Part shown: one piece after another, positions 43,501 to 55,600 of the stretch
Position numbering within the stretch: position 1 is the first letter of the stretch
How the letters are laid out: each line of letters starts with the position of its first letter
Source: Rhyacichthys aspro
Taxonomy: Eukaryota > Chordata > Actinopteri > Gobiiformes > Rhyacichthyidae
Length of the DNA stretch: 64,000 bases
NCBI GenBank assembly: GCA_036850595.1
Contig: CM072160.1
Span: forward strand, 13,991,906 to 14,055,905
Reading direction: 5' to 3'
Position numbers and translations under genes: made by a program
The notes under the pieces: model-generated
Seen by the model: the letters and a program-made list of their open reading frames with translations, nothing else
Databases searched by the model: none
Told to the model about the DNA's origin: nothing

Positions 43501-46500
43501 ATGTTGATTTGCTCTATCTTTGTGTTACAAATGTAGTCTATATTAGGTTGTCTTTGATCTAGTCTGTCTCTAGGTAGACAGCCTGCTCTTCTCTGGGTCT
43601 CTCTTTTTGCCCTTTAGTAAAGGAGTAGTTTGGTGAGCAAACTGCAAATGGCCTATTGCCAAATTAAACACAACTTTTAAACGGTGCTGTGCTTTATTAT
43701 ATAGAATGCTTTATTTGTACAAATGCTAAAATTTTTCCAGGCCAAGCTTTTTAGAGGCCAGATTTTTTTGCTTTACATATTAGGAAATGTAATTAATGTA
43801 TAATTACAAAATTATTGTTTTTTGACATTGCTGGTTTGTTATATAGGAGGGATGCAGGACTACAACTATCTTTATGGAAACTGTCTGGAGATTACTGTGG
43901 AACTGAGCTGCTGCAAACATCCTAAAGCTGTTGAGCTCTCTAAGGAATGGGATATGAACAAGGAGTCTCTGTTAGCCTACATGGAGAAGGTAAACTTATA
44001 TACTGCTGATATTAAAACACTGTTTTTAGACTATTTTCATTGAGACTAAGTTATGTCATTGGTTTGTATTTCTACTGCTCACTAGGTTCATATTGGTGTT
44101 CGTGGTTTTGTAAAAGAAGCCATGGGTGGTGCTGCACTTACCAGTGCTAGTGTTGTTGTAGAGGGAATTCGCCATAATCTTACAACTGGAATGCATGGCG
44201 ATTATTACCGTCTACTGCTCCCAGGAACATACAACATCACAGCTGTGGCACCAGGGTGAGCACTACCAACAACTTTTGTCTATGAAAAACTGCTGTAACT
44301 TAGCATTAGTAAACAAGCTTTTTATAAAATCATTTACATATTTTCTTAAATAGTCACACATGAAAAGTAATAGTGGTTCCTTAGGTCTGGTTCTGTGAGC
44401 TATTCAACCAGAAAAACCTGCATTAGTAATTGGTAATCCCATGCAACTACTAGCTTAATGACTGCGTACTTCTATTTTAATTTCTAACTCTGACTTCTTC
44501 TGCAGTTTTTTTATATGTTACACAAGTCTCTGTAAAAGGCATTTCCTTGTTGATAGCTGGTCGTATGACACTGATTTAAAGGAATAAGTTTGAAGTGTAA
44601 AATATTTTTTCCCTTTAACGCAGGTACATTTCAATGACAGTGCAAAGTGTCCAGGTCTCAAAAGACAAGGCCACAGAACTTAATTTCACCTTGGCACCTT
44701 TGGTCAGTGAGCCTTCCGATGTGACTACATCTTCCCCACCACTGACCAGTGATGCGCACATTTCTACTATTACTGCCAGCTCCTCTAACTCCACTCAGAC
44801 TAAGGTAGATTCCTCTGAGGGACACAAGATCACACCTTCTGTGTTACCAACTGAAAACCAGCCCATTCAGCCCCAAGAATTTCGCCATCACAGCTATGCA
44901 GACATGGAGCTTTTTTTACGCAAGTACAGCAGCGAGTTCCCGTCTATTGCCCATCTTTACTCTGTTGGCCGTTCAGTTGAAGACAGAGAATTGTATGTGA
45001 TGGTCATCTCAGATAATCCCAAAGTTCATGAACATGGTAAGTCGTAAGTTGTAAGACGTCATTTTACATGCAATTTTACGTTGTTCACTTGATACAAATA
45101 AAATTAACCTAATTAACATTGTTTTACTAATATTAGTCTTTTTTTCATTTCTTTCTCAGGTGAGCCGGAGTTTAAATATGTGGCCAACATGCATGGTAAT
45201 GAGGTAGTGGGCCGTGAGTTAATGCTTAACCTCATTGAGTATTTGTGCCGAAACTATGGCACTGATCCAGAGGTCACTCAGTTGGTTAACAGCACCCGCA
45301 TTCACATCATGCCTTCTATGAATCCTGATGGCTATGAGGTAGCCACAGAAGGTGAGAGAAGACCATTCCTTTTGAAAGTCTATAGGGCAAATTATGCTTG
45401 ATAAAGCACTCTGACACAATGGAGGCTATTGTGTTAGCTTGTAATACCTTTTTTGGGTGTGCTAAAAAGTGCATAATGGTAGTAGGATCTGTATGTGCTA
45501 ACAAATATTCCATTTTTTTACAGGTGATGTACAAGGTTATAAAGGTCGTAACAACAGCAACAACTTTGACTTGAACCGCAACTTTCCAGATCAGTTTGTC
45601 ACCATCACAGAGCCCAGACAACCAGAAACAATTGCTGTGATGAATTGGCTGAAAAGTGTACCCTTTGTTCTGTCTGCAAACCTTCATGGAGGTAGGCAGT
45701 TGAAGTCATTAACATCATCATTCATACTGTGTGCAGTTTTTAACAATTCTGTTTTTATTTGGTCTACACTTTAGGTTCATTAGTAGTCAATTATCCCTAT
45801 GATGATGACAAAGACAGAGTAACTGAGTATAGTCGGTCACCTGATGACAAAGTCTTTCAGCAGTTGTCCAGAGCCTACTCACAGGTAATTGGAGAGTGCT
45901 ATGAATCTCTCTAGGGCCCATAATCTGTTTGTGGTTTATTTTACAATGGAAAACAAAATATGTTAGATAGATGACAAAGACCATTTGAATACTTGAAGTG
46001 TAGTCATTGCATCATCTGACTCGTGTCGTGGTGTATGTGTGCACAGGAGAATCCTCTGATGTACAATGGCCACCCTTGTGAGGACCTGTACAGAAATGAA
46101 TATTTTAAGGATGGCATTACCAATGGAGCCAACTGGTACAATGTTCCTGGTATGTGTTTATCTCACATTCTTACTCATAGTTGGTTTATTTATTTGTTCT
46201 TTTCCCCTTGTGTTGTGTTAATGTGTTAAAATTCAGCTATCATAACTGTTGATAAGCACATTGTGGACTCATAAAACACTTAAGAACAGAACAGGTTGTT
46301 TATCTCTGTCCAAAGGTAATAACTTCTGCCAGTGTCTCAGTGTTTCAGTGTATTTTCTATTTTAAAAAGTATCTATTCATTTGTAATAGTAGCTTGTTTC
46401 TTTACTGGAGGAAGTCTTTCAGTTACACATTTTTATTCTGCTCTGAGTACACACTAGGTTTACATACTGGAACAAAAACTACAGGTTATAAAGGCGTCAG

Positions 46501-49500
46501 TCACCAACGGGATAAGCAGTAGAAGAAAACTAAATAATTTAAAACATGACTTTATATACAGTATGTACACTTAATTTAACTCACCAGCTGTAGTGATAGA
46601 AAAGTGTTAAATACATCTAACCTGTCCTTAATATAAACAATTGTGTTAAAGGTGGAATGCAGGACTGGAATTATTTAAACACCAACTGTTTTGAGGTGAC
46701 TATTGAGTTGGGCTGTGTGAAGTACCCCTGGGCTAAGGATTTACCTGGATACTGGGAGCAAAACCGGCGAGCCTTGCTACAGTTCATACATCAAGTAACA
46801 ACCAAAAACATTGCACCGTATCTACAGCTCTATATAGCCTTAGGCTGGCATCTTCTCATGTGTAATATATGTTTCCAGGTCCATACTGGTGTCAAGGGCA
46901 CTGTGTCTGACATTAGCGATGGTACAGGCATCCCTAATGCCACCATAAGTGTGCAGGGCATAGACCACAACATCACCACTGCCCACAATGGTGACTACTG
47001 GAGACTGCTGACCCCTGGAACATACTCTATTACTGCCTCTGCTCATGGGTAACATCAAAAATCTGTATAAAAGAAAAGTGCCAATACACTGTAATGACTC
47101 TTTTGTGTAATATCTCACATTGTATTTTCCAGGTATAAGCAGGTGATAACTTATGCAACTGTTTCAAAGGAGGGAGTGGAGGTAGTGGACTTCAGATTGA
47201 CGCGGCTTCACTCTGACTCTAATATACCGGCTCACAATGGCCCCCTCCCCACCCAAACTCCATCTGAGAAGGAATTTCAGAGCTTAATCAAAGAGCTCTC
47301 TCTTGGCCAGGCTTTGGAACAGCTGGTTAGAAACACAGCCACAGAGAGCAGTTTTCGATATCGTCATTACAAAGAGATGTCTGCATTTATGAGAGGCCTC
47401 ACTCTTAACTTTCCTAAAATTACATCTTTACGCAGGTATTAAGACAATCTTCACCCTAGTATTTTTTTTGTTTTTATTGGATGATTGCTAAAACACCATA
47501 ATCTGTTTTGTACAGTCTCGGCCAAAGTGTAGAGTTTCGGACCATTTGGGCTCTAGAAATTTCTAACAGACCAGGTGAGGCTGAACCATCCGAACCCAAG
47601 ATTCGCTTTGTAGCAGGGATCCATGGAAATGCTCCAGGAGGCACAGAGCTTCTGCTTGAATTTGCTGCCTTCCTGTGTATCAACTATGGCAAGAACACAG
47701 CCATCACTAGAGTAAGTTTTAGCTTTCCGTGAATGCAAGAAAATTGAAAGTACATTGAGAATATTCATTCATCTTCTACCGCTTATCCCATTTGTGGGGT
47801 CACGGGTGGCTGGAGCCTATTCCAGCAGCTTTGGGCCTTAGGCGGGGTACACCCTAGACAGTGGCCAGTTCGTCGCAGGGCTGACACTTAGAGACGAACA
47901 TTGATAGACAACCATTCACTCTCACATTCATCCACTAGGGGCACTTTAGAGTCACCAATTCACCTATACATGCATGTCTTTGGACGGTGGGAGGAAGCCG
48001 GAGATCCCGGAGAGAACCCACGGTGACACGGGAAGGACATGCAGACTCCTCACAGAAAGACCAGAGTTAGCCAACATTGAGAATATAATTTTTCTAATTT
48101 CTCTCCACTAGCTCATCAATGACACTCGGATTATCATTGTGCCGTCTATTAACCCAGATGGACGAGAACAAGCTGTTGAAAAACAGTGCACCTCCACCCA
48201 AGGTCTGACAAACGCTCATGGTAAAGACCTAGACGCAGATTTTTTTGGTAAGTTGTAAAGACTTATACATGACCGAACTATTATATTTGATCCTTAATTA
48301 TTCTGCTTTTTCACTGACTTGTCTTTTTCCATTACAAGGCAATGCCTCTCAACGTGTTGTAGAGGCCCAGCCAGAGACCAGGGCAATGATGGATCTTATT
48401 CTAGAGAAAGGCTACACACTGTCTGTAGCTCTTGATGGAGGCTCCCTTGTTGCTACCTACCCATATGACAAGCCTGTCCAAACTGGTAAAATTCAATGAA
48501 ATTTGAATTCCAGATGTAAAAATTGCAAACAACTGTGAGAAAATGGGAGATTACTATTTTTAATTGAATTATATCATTTGAATTGTTTCAGTCGAAAATG
48601 AGGGCACTCTGAAGTACCTTGCGAGTGTTTATGCCAGCAATCATCCCAAGATGCATCTTGGGGATACTGGATGTTCTAATAATGGACAGAGTATGTAACC
48701 TCAGTGCTGCACATATCTTTTCAAAGTCTAGTAAAATTACCAAGATTAATTGGAACATGTTTTTTTTAGCAGGTAACATTCCTGATGGAGTCATGAGGGC
48801 AGCAGAAAGACAAAGTCACATGGGCAGCATGAAGGTATGAACAGTTAATTTTTTGTAGACCACAAAAATTATGAACAGAATTATAAAAAGAATTATGTTG
48901 GTTTGTTGTTGGTTGACCCCAAAATATACACTTGTCTCCCTAAGGACTTTAGTATGGACTTTGGCCACTGTCCTGAAATCACTGTGTACACTGGCTGTTG
49001 TCTGTTCCCGCCACCTGAACAGCTGGCCACTCTCTGGACAGAGAACAAGAAAGCTCTTCTAAGCATGCTGGTGGAGGTACGCTCTAACATTTTGGTCACA
49101 AGTCTAAAAATACATACTGTATTTTACAAATGAATTTCAGCTGAACAATTGCAACATGCCTTTCTACCCAATTAGGTTCATAAAGGGGTGAGAGGTGTGG
49201 TTAGGGACAAGAGTGGAAAGCCTATTGCTGGTGCCATTATTGTACTAAATGGTGGGGTGAGAGTCTTCACAGGAGAGGGAGGCTACTTCCATGCACTTCT
49301 GGCACCAGGTAGCCACAGCATTGAAGCCGTAGCCGATGGCTACCAACAACAACGTCAGGAGGTAAACACAGTCATGTGCTGAACAAATTAGTATTATATT
49401 ACTTTTGCATATACTCCATGTGGAATTTACATGTGTTTCATTTGTGTTCATAGTTAAGGCTACTGTGCTTAACAGCAATAATATGTGGATAACAAAATAA

Positions 49501-51025
49501 TAATGTCAATATTTGACATTGATTGGTTCAGGAAACATTTGATACATTCATTTGTCTTAAGCATAACACTCAAAACCAACTGTCACATTATCAGACTACA
49601 AATAAAAATAATTTAATTATTTTAAAGCAAGTAAAGTTTATTGTTTGTGTCCATTTGGTTGCCTTGAAATTTGAAGAGCGGGGTAGGCTAGCTCTTTAAA
49701 GAGATGTTTCTTGATGGTGCATCCCAGCTCCAGGCTGTAGTAAGGTGTCAACTTCCCACAAGCACTGAGAAGTGGATCTACCACAGAATGATATGTGTTC
49801 TGTTACTCTGGTTTAGTGAAGCCATGGATCATAAGGGGCTCTGTCATTGTGCTACTGGGGCTCTGCTCTGTATATATTTCGTTGTCATTGCTGAGCAAAT
49901 GGAGGTCTGGAAGAATAGCAGCATTTTTAATATACCTCTCTTCCATGGGCCTTTTGGGGTCTGCTTCATTTCCAATGCCCAAATTACTGGTATATTTTGG
50001 AATTAACATATTATTTCTCTTCTTAGTAGTTTCCCCATACTTTTTTAGACATTGAATAGTATGTCTTAGGCCATAGGGAATTTTCAATCGGTTTCAGAGA
50101 TTTGGAATTTGAAAGACACCACAACTGGGTTACATGTTTTTTCTTGTCCTGAGTTAATTTGTCCTGTTTTTTCTTGTCCTGAGTTAATTTTTCCCATCTT
50201 TCAAAAACAGATAACAAATGTGAGAAATCCAGTTACTGATGAAATGTACAATTCAGAGCCATTTCCAGTTGCCTTTCAGACAGTCTTCTTTACCTTGTAT
50301 GGACAGAAATTGTCATGTTTTGCCACTAACTAGTTATCTTTACTAGTCATCTGAATACTCCTTTTTCAAACACAGTGACAACTGAAACAGACATGGGCTT
50401 GATTTTATTAGTACTATTTGTCAGCTTTGTTTGAGTGTGCACAGCCATTAAAATAATGTTCTAGAAACCTTATGCATATAGTAAAATTTGGTAAAGATTA
50501 CCTTCTGTATTGTCTTCCAGGTGGTGGTGTCTTCATACGAAGCTGCTAGTTACATCATTATTGAGTTTGACATGGATAATAGCATCTTTGGACTGCCCAG
50601 AGAGTTTGTGGTTGCCAGTGCAGGTAAACTTATCTGTTTAGACGACCGCACATGTTCAATAAATTGTGTTTGTGTCATTTGAACTGTTGTGTACCACACT
50701 TATTATCAATAACTCTTTTACTCTTTACAGCTAAATTAACCTTAATGAATGTATGAACACAAATATGCTGAGTTGGGTATTTTTCTTTCCTTTTGCAGCA
50801 GCGTCCATGACTGCATTAGTGGTAACAGCATGCATCATCTGGTGTGTCTGTGCAGCAAAATCTAACCGTCAGAAAGATGGATTCCACCGTTTGCGACAAC
50901 ATCGAGATGATTATGATGACGAGATTCGGCTCACATCAATGGGTTCTAAGAAATCACTGCTTTCCCATGAGTTTCAGGACGAGACTGAAAGTGATGAGGA
51001 GACATTGTATGCCAACAAAATCTGA
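40536..51025 (+). CDS. cpd: Carboxypeptidase D
   Basis: CPD is a type I membrane metallocarboxypeptidase of the trans-Golgi network that trims C-terminal Lys and Arg from secretory proteins. 21 coding exons, all phases closing to 1367 residues (human 1380): 40536-41188, 41417-41664, 43847-43989, 44086-44255, 44624-45036, 45160-45351, 45524-45691, 45775-45884, 46047-46149, 46652-46794, 46879-47048, 47133-47435, 47516-47711, 48112-48247, 48339-48485, 48592-48690, 48773-48834, 48945-49076, 49176-49361, 50521-50623, 50799-51025. A signal peptide (LLGFLVFLVVCPGDASL) is followed by three repeats of peptidase plus transthyretin-like domain. Repeats I and II keep the zinc motif (NMHGDE with H116 and E119; NMHGNE) and the catalytic Glu in TVELSCC and TIELGC. 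Repeat III has GIHGNAP and ITVYTGCC instead, so it should be inactive, as known for CPD. A membrane segment (TALVVTACIIWCVCA) precedes a tail with FHRLRQH and an acidic cluster. Confidence 0.97.
47765..48073 (+). mobile_element. SINE-like retroposon in cpd intron 13
   Basis: A 309-bp insert is flanked by perfect 13-bp direct repeats acattgagaatat at 47752-47764 and 48074-48086, a target site duplication. Its body (ggctggagcctattccagca, attcactctcacattcatcc, tctttggacggtgggaggaa, gacatgcagactcc) matches a very common teleost repeat and the inverted copy at 26636-26940. It lies in the sense direction and leaves the splice sites intact. Confidence 0.85.
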
Positions 51026-52359
51026 CAGCATGTTGGAATCTTTCAGAATGCCGTTATTTTATTTTGATCTTTTTTAAATGAAACCCCTCAGAATAAGGAA
51101 CTTTATCTATGGCATACATTTGAGAGTGAAAGAGATGCAGTTCCTGCATCACCATCAAGACCAAGTGCTCACTTTTCTACTGTTTGGAACTGAAGAACAA
51201 GCTTTTGTTGGTCCAGGAGGCAGGAGGTTATAGTGAATGAATGAAAAACGTTCAGGTGTCCCTTATTGCTGCTTATCTTTGGTTTTCAAACCAAGAGTGC
51301 TTACTTGGCTAAGGCAGATAAATAAACTGGATGAAATGATGAAAACCGGTCTAAAATCATTAATTGAACTTCTCAACCTGTCATCACCCTGTACTTTGAG
51401 CTTGGCAATGAATGGTTATTTCTCTTAATAGCAGCTATACTACATTACAATATTAATTCTTTTGAGAGTTTTTATCCAGTACTGTGCCTTGGCTATTGTG
51501 AAGTTGCAGCCTGGTGGGATTGTAGTCGAGTAGTTAATAGAGGATACTTGTTTCACACAAGGGTGTGAACTATTCTAGTCCTATTCTCAGGAGGAAGAGC
51601 AGAGTGAAAATGACCATTAAATGGTGACTTCAATCTTGCACTGTTCTGTTTCTTTCTGGCCTCACTGGGAAGTCGTGAATCTCCCTATATCATTGGCCAA
51701 GGAAAATGTGAATGTATTTTCTCAATTATGTTAAAGCTATACGTTAGTTGCCTTGGGTTAAAATTTCTGTTTGGCAAGTAACTTCAATGCATGTTAAAAT
51801 ATCTGCGATTGTTTTTAAAAGAATAATGTTTAATTTTGCAAATTTTTCCAGCTGTCTTATCTGTCATCTTGTTGTTAATTTTACTGTAATGTAACAAAGT
51901 TTGTCAATTATTTCTGTTGGTAGCCAGACCAGAAGATTTATTTAGCACAAAACCAATAACACCACTGTTCAGTTAGTGCACTTTGATTAAAATATCAAGT
52001 GATATGCTTTGGTCAAATTAGAATAGAATGTCTATGTGTTCACCTTAAGATAGGATAAACCAGCAATTTGCCTTGATTTGAAGTTGAAAGGATATTCTTT
52101 TCGTTGCATACAATTGACCTAAATTAAACAAAATTCAGAGTTAACATTTGTTTTTACATTTTACTGTCAAAGAATGTGTGTATGGCTATTGAAAGCTAAT
52201 TGTGTGCAAGAGTCACACAATGTTGGTGTGAATATTTTATACAAACTGGAATCAGATGTATATAATGTTGAGTGCATTTAATGATGTTGAATACAGACAT
52301 TTTTGTATGAATTTCTGTGTGATCATGACATCTTAATAACATTTACAACTCACATTAAA
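51026..52359 (+). other. cpd 3' untranslated region
   Basis: Downstream of the cpd stop the sequence is AT-rich and non-coding. The variant poly(A) signal ATTAAA at 52354-52359 is a plausible end. The gosr1 start follows about 270 bp later, leaving a compact intergenic space. The exact 3' end is not determinable here. Confidence 0.45.
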
Positions 52360-52585
52360 GACTTCTCACTTCTCTTTGTTGCAATGTAGGCTACTGTATG
52401 CATTGATAATAGGCTAGTTACACCTGTATTAGGCTGTTCAGTCCTGAGTGAGCTAGGGAAAATTACTTAAATGAATGTGTTCTGATTCTCATGAATTAAG
52501 TAGCTGTGTGCTGTAGAGAAATTGCGTTTCCTCTAGATGTCGCTATTATGTGGTAATTGAACTGAAGTGTTTTTAAAACGCTCGA

Positions 52586-52635
52586 CACGTGACACACCCC
52601 GGAAGTTTGTGACGTCGCAGAACAACAAAGATGGC
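52586..52635 (+). promoter_or_regulatory. gosr1 TATA-less promoter motifs
   Basis: Within 50 bp there is an E-box CACGTG (52586-52591), an ETS site CCGGAAGT (52599-52606), a CRE-like TGACGTC (52610-52616), and AAGATGGC around the start codon, which matches the YY1 initiator-type motif. This combination is usual in housekeeping promoters. Confidence 0.6.
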
Positions 52636-55600
52636 AGGGATTGGAAGTAGCGGCTACTGGGAAGGTAAGCTGGGACAAAATGTCCATATTGCTCTCTTTT
52701 GTCTCTCTAGCAGTTGGGTGAAGTGTTGTAAAGATTGGCAGGAATTTATCTGGTACTGTCGGTGCCGTTTTGTACAGCTTGTGCATACAGCTAGTGACAG
52801 GTCGGGGTTTCTGTATAGCACCAGTCAAGCTAACTAACGTGACACGCCATAGTTAATGTTAAGCTCTTAGTATGCCTTATGTCGCCTTAACAAGTCTGTC
52901 TTTTGTCACTTATACAGTTTACTAGACTCTGTTGTTTTCTTCATATCTCTACTTCTGGGGATGAACAAAGATTATATTTAAAATGTTCACATATCATAAT
53001 TCTGTTTTGACAGTACACTGTTCGCTAGCTAGTGGTAAGTGCGGTTTGTTTGTGTGTTATACAGATCTGCGAAAACAGGCCAGACAGTTGGAAAATGAAC
53101 TTGACCTGAAGTTAGTCTCCTTCAGTAAACTGTGCACCAGCTACAGCAGCTCCAGAGATGGACGTCGAGGAGAGACGTAAGTGTGTCCTGTGTCACACTA
53201 ATTACCCAGAAGTATACACAGGGGTGCACTTCTTTTGGCCCGTTACTCAGATGAATATCAGGAGAAGGGGCCGGGTACTCACCTCATATGTGTAGTAGTA
53301 ATACAGAAGCTTTTTGTTCTATTTTATGCACATTATGATGCTCTAATGAAAAATAATAGAAAACATTATCATGCAGTAATTCACAATTAGTTTGTGGCTT
53401 TTCTTTCAGTAGAAGTAGAAGTAGGAAAGATTTGTGCAACACCATCAACATTTTGTCGCTAAACTATTTGTTTTGTAATCTAATGGTTGTTTGGGTGAGT
53501 ATTTTATTTAGTCATATATTTATGATATGGTTTAGAGAGTCTAAATTTGGATCTATAAGCAGTGATTTTTATAAAACCATTAACTAAGTAAGAGTGAACA
53601 GTTTATACTTTAGTACAGTGAATGTCTCTCCCTGTGTTACAAGGGAATATAGGTGTTGTTGTTATTATTTCACTATTCACCATTGTTCTCCAACTGCTCT
53701 TAATACAGGTCAGACACCACCCCTCTACTGAACAACTCAACCCAGGATAGGATGTTTGACACCATGTCAGTGGAGATTGAACAGCTGTTGGCGAAAGTAA
53801 GTAATCCATACTGGGCCACTGACCTGACAATAGTACTTTAACAGGAACTACATTAAGGTAGTAATTATTTTAGAAACTATGATTTGTATGGCTATATTTG
53901 TTCTTTGTTCTCTTTTAATCTTTCACAGCTAACTGCAGTGAATGATAAAATGGCAGAATACACAAACACGCCTGGTACAGCTTCTCTTAACGCTGCCCTC
54001 ATGCACACTCTTCAGAGACACAGAGACATCCTTCAGGTTTGTTATCTTGGTCAGGCTTGTCTCATATCTTTTATAAATTCTCTTCTCTTGATGCGTGTAA
54101 CCACTAACAGTGCGTTGTTTGTCATTTTTTTCTCTTTCATTTCTCCCTACAGGATTACACGCATGAATTCCACAAAACCAAAGGCAACTTCCTGGCCATC
54201 AGGGAGAGGGAGGATCTACTAGGATCTGTCAGAAAAGACATTGAGTGAGCTACATTGTGAACGATTTGCTCATACATTCAGTAGAACCTTTGTCTTTGTA
54301 TTTATGTACACAGTACATGGCAAACAAGTCATTTCAACTAATTATTGCTCCTATCTGATGCACTGACTTTTATAGCAGTGGCTGTAGAAGAACAAAAATT
54401 GAGGGTAAAAACACACACACACTAGAGTACACTTTATTGAGGCCATTGAACTTGGACCTTTCTTTTGAAAAATGTTTTCCATTAAATTATGTAAGACTTA
54501 TGCCTTGTTTTGAAAAAGTACATCCTTTTCATGTCATTCCCTCAGTGAGTTATTGAAACGAGGCTCTTCCAGACCATGTTTTTTCTGTAATAGCTTATTG
54601 ATCTGTTACACACAGCACTAAGCATACTTTCAGCTGCACTGCAGGATTCCTATTGATTGTGTCCATCCAACTAGTATGCAGATAGTCAGTGTGTGTAAAG
54701 TAAAGGAACCAGCTGTACTTACAGGTAGAAAATCAGAAGTACTTAAAATTAAGCTTCTGCATAGTTAACAAAAATTTCTCTAAATTCAAAAAATCAAAAA
54801 GACAAAATTGACAGTTTGTTATTGTTCCAGCAACTTACTGATGGTAATAATTAGTGGTTAATATCACATTTTTAGTCATCAGTAAGAGGATATTACTATT
54901 AAAGTAACGTGATATGAAATTTTGATTTAGATAATGCTGTGAAACATTTTTCAGCAGCAGGAGGAGCAGCAGCATATTTTAGAACATCCAATGCATAGTT
55001 TTTAATTGAAGTTCATTGAGTGTTTTTTTTAATTGATGGGCACGTTTAACTAGATACAGTAAAAGTACAGTGACCGCAGAGATGTCTTTGTATTGTCAGG
55101 TAGAGGGCAGCAGAGATCTTTAAAGTACCACTCTTGCTTGTCTGCGAATGATCACCTACTCGCCTATTCAATTTTTAACATTTACACCCACAGAGTGAGG
55201 CAAAGCTAAGGTTAGGCCAACACTCTCTCTATTCCTGTCTGATTTTAAATACCAGCAACAAACAAACATTACCTGTATGCTGTGATTTTCATTAGGGCCC
55301 TTTTGTTGGATTGGTAAAGCATCCTGTTAGCACAGTCATGTTTTAACTCTCCATTGGCACCAGGGCCGAGCCAATTCACTCACTGTGGACTGTGAAACAT
55401 ATTTCTTGTACAGGCATGAAGTAGACTGCGGAGGATAAATGTATTTTTAGTTTTTTTAGTCTTTTCTTGTGTTTCACAGATCCTCCTCTGATATCCCTCT
55501 TGGTCTCACTCTCTCTAACTCAGCAGGAAGGTTGCAATAAATAAGGAGGCTGTGGAGGGTGTCAGCTTTTCAGTAATGTGAATGAAATCATATTTGAAAG

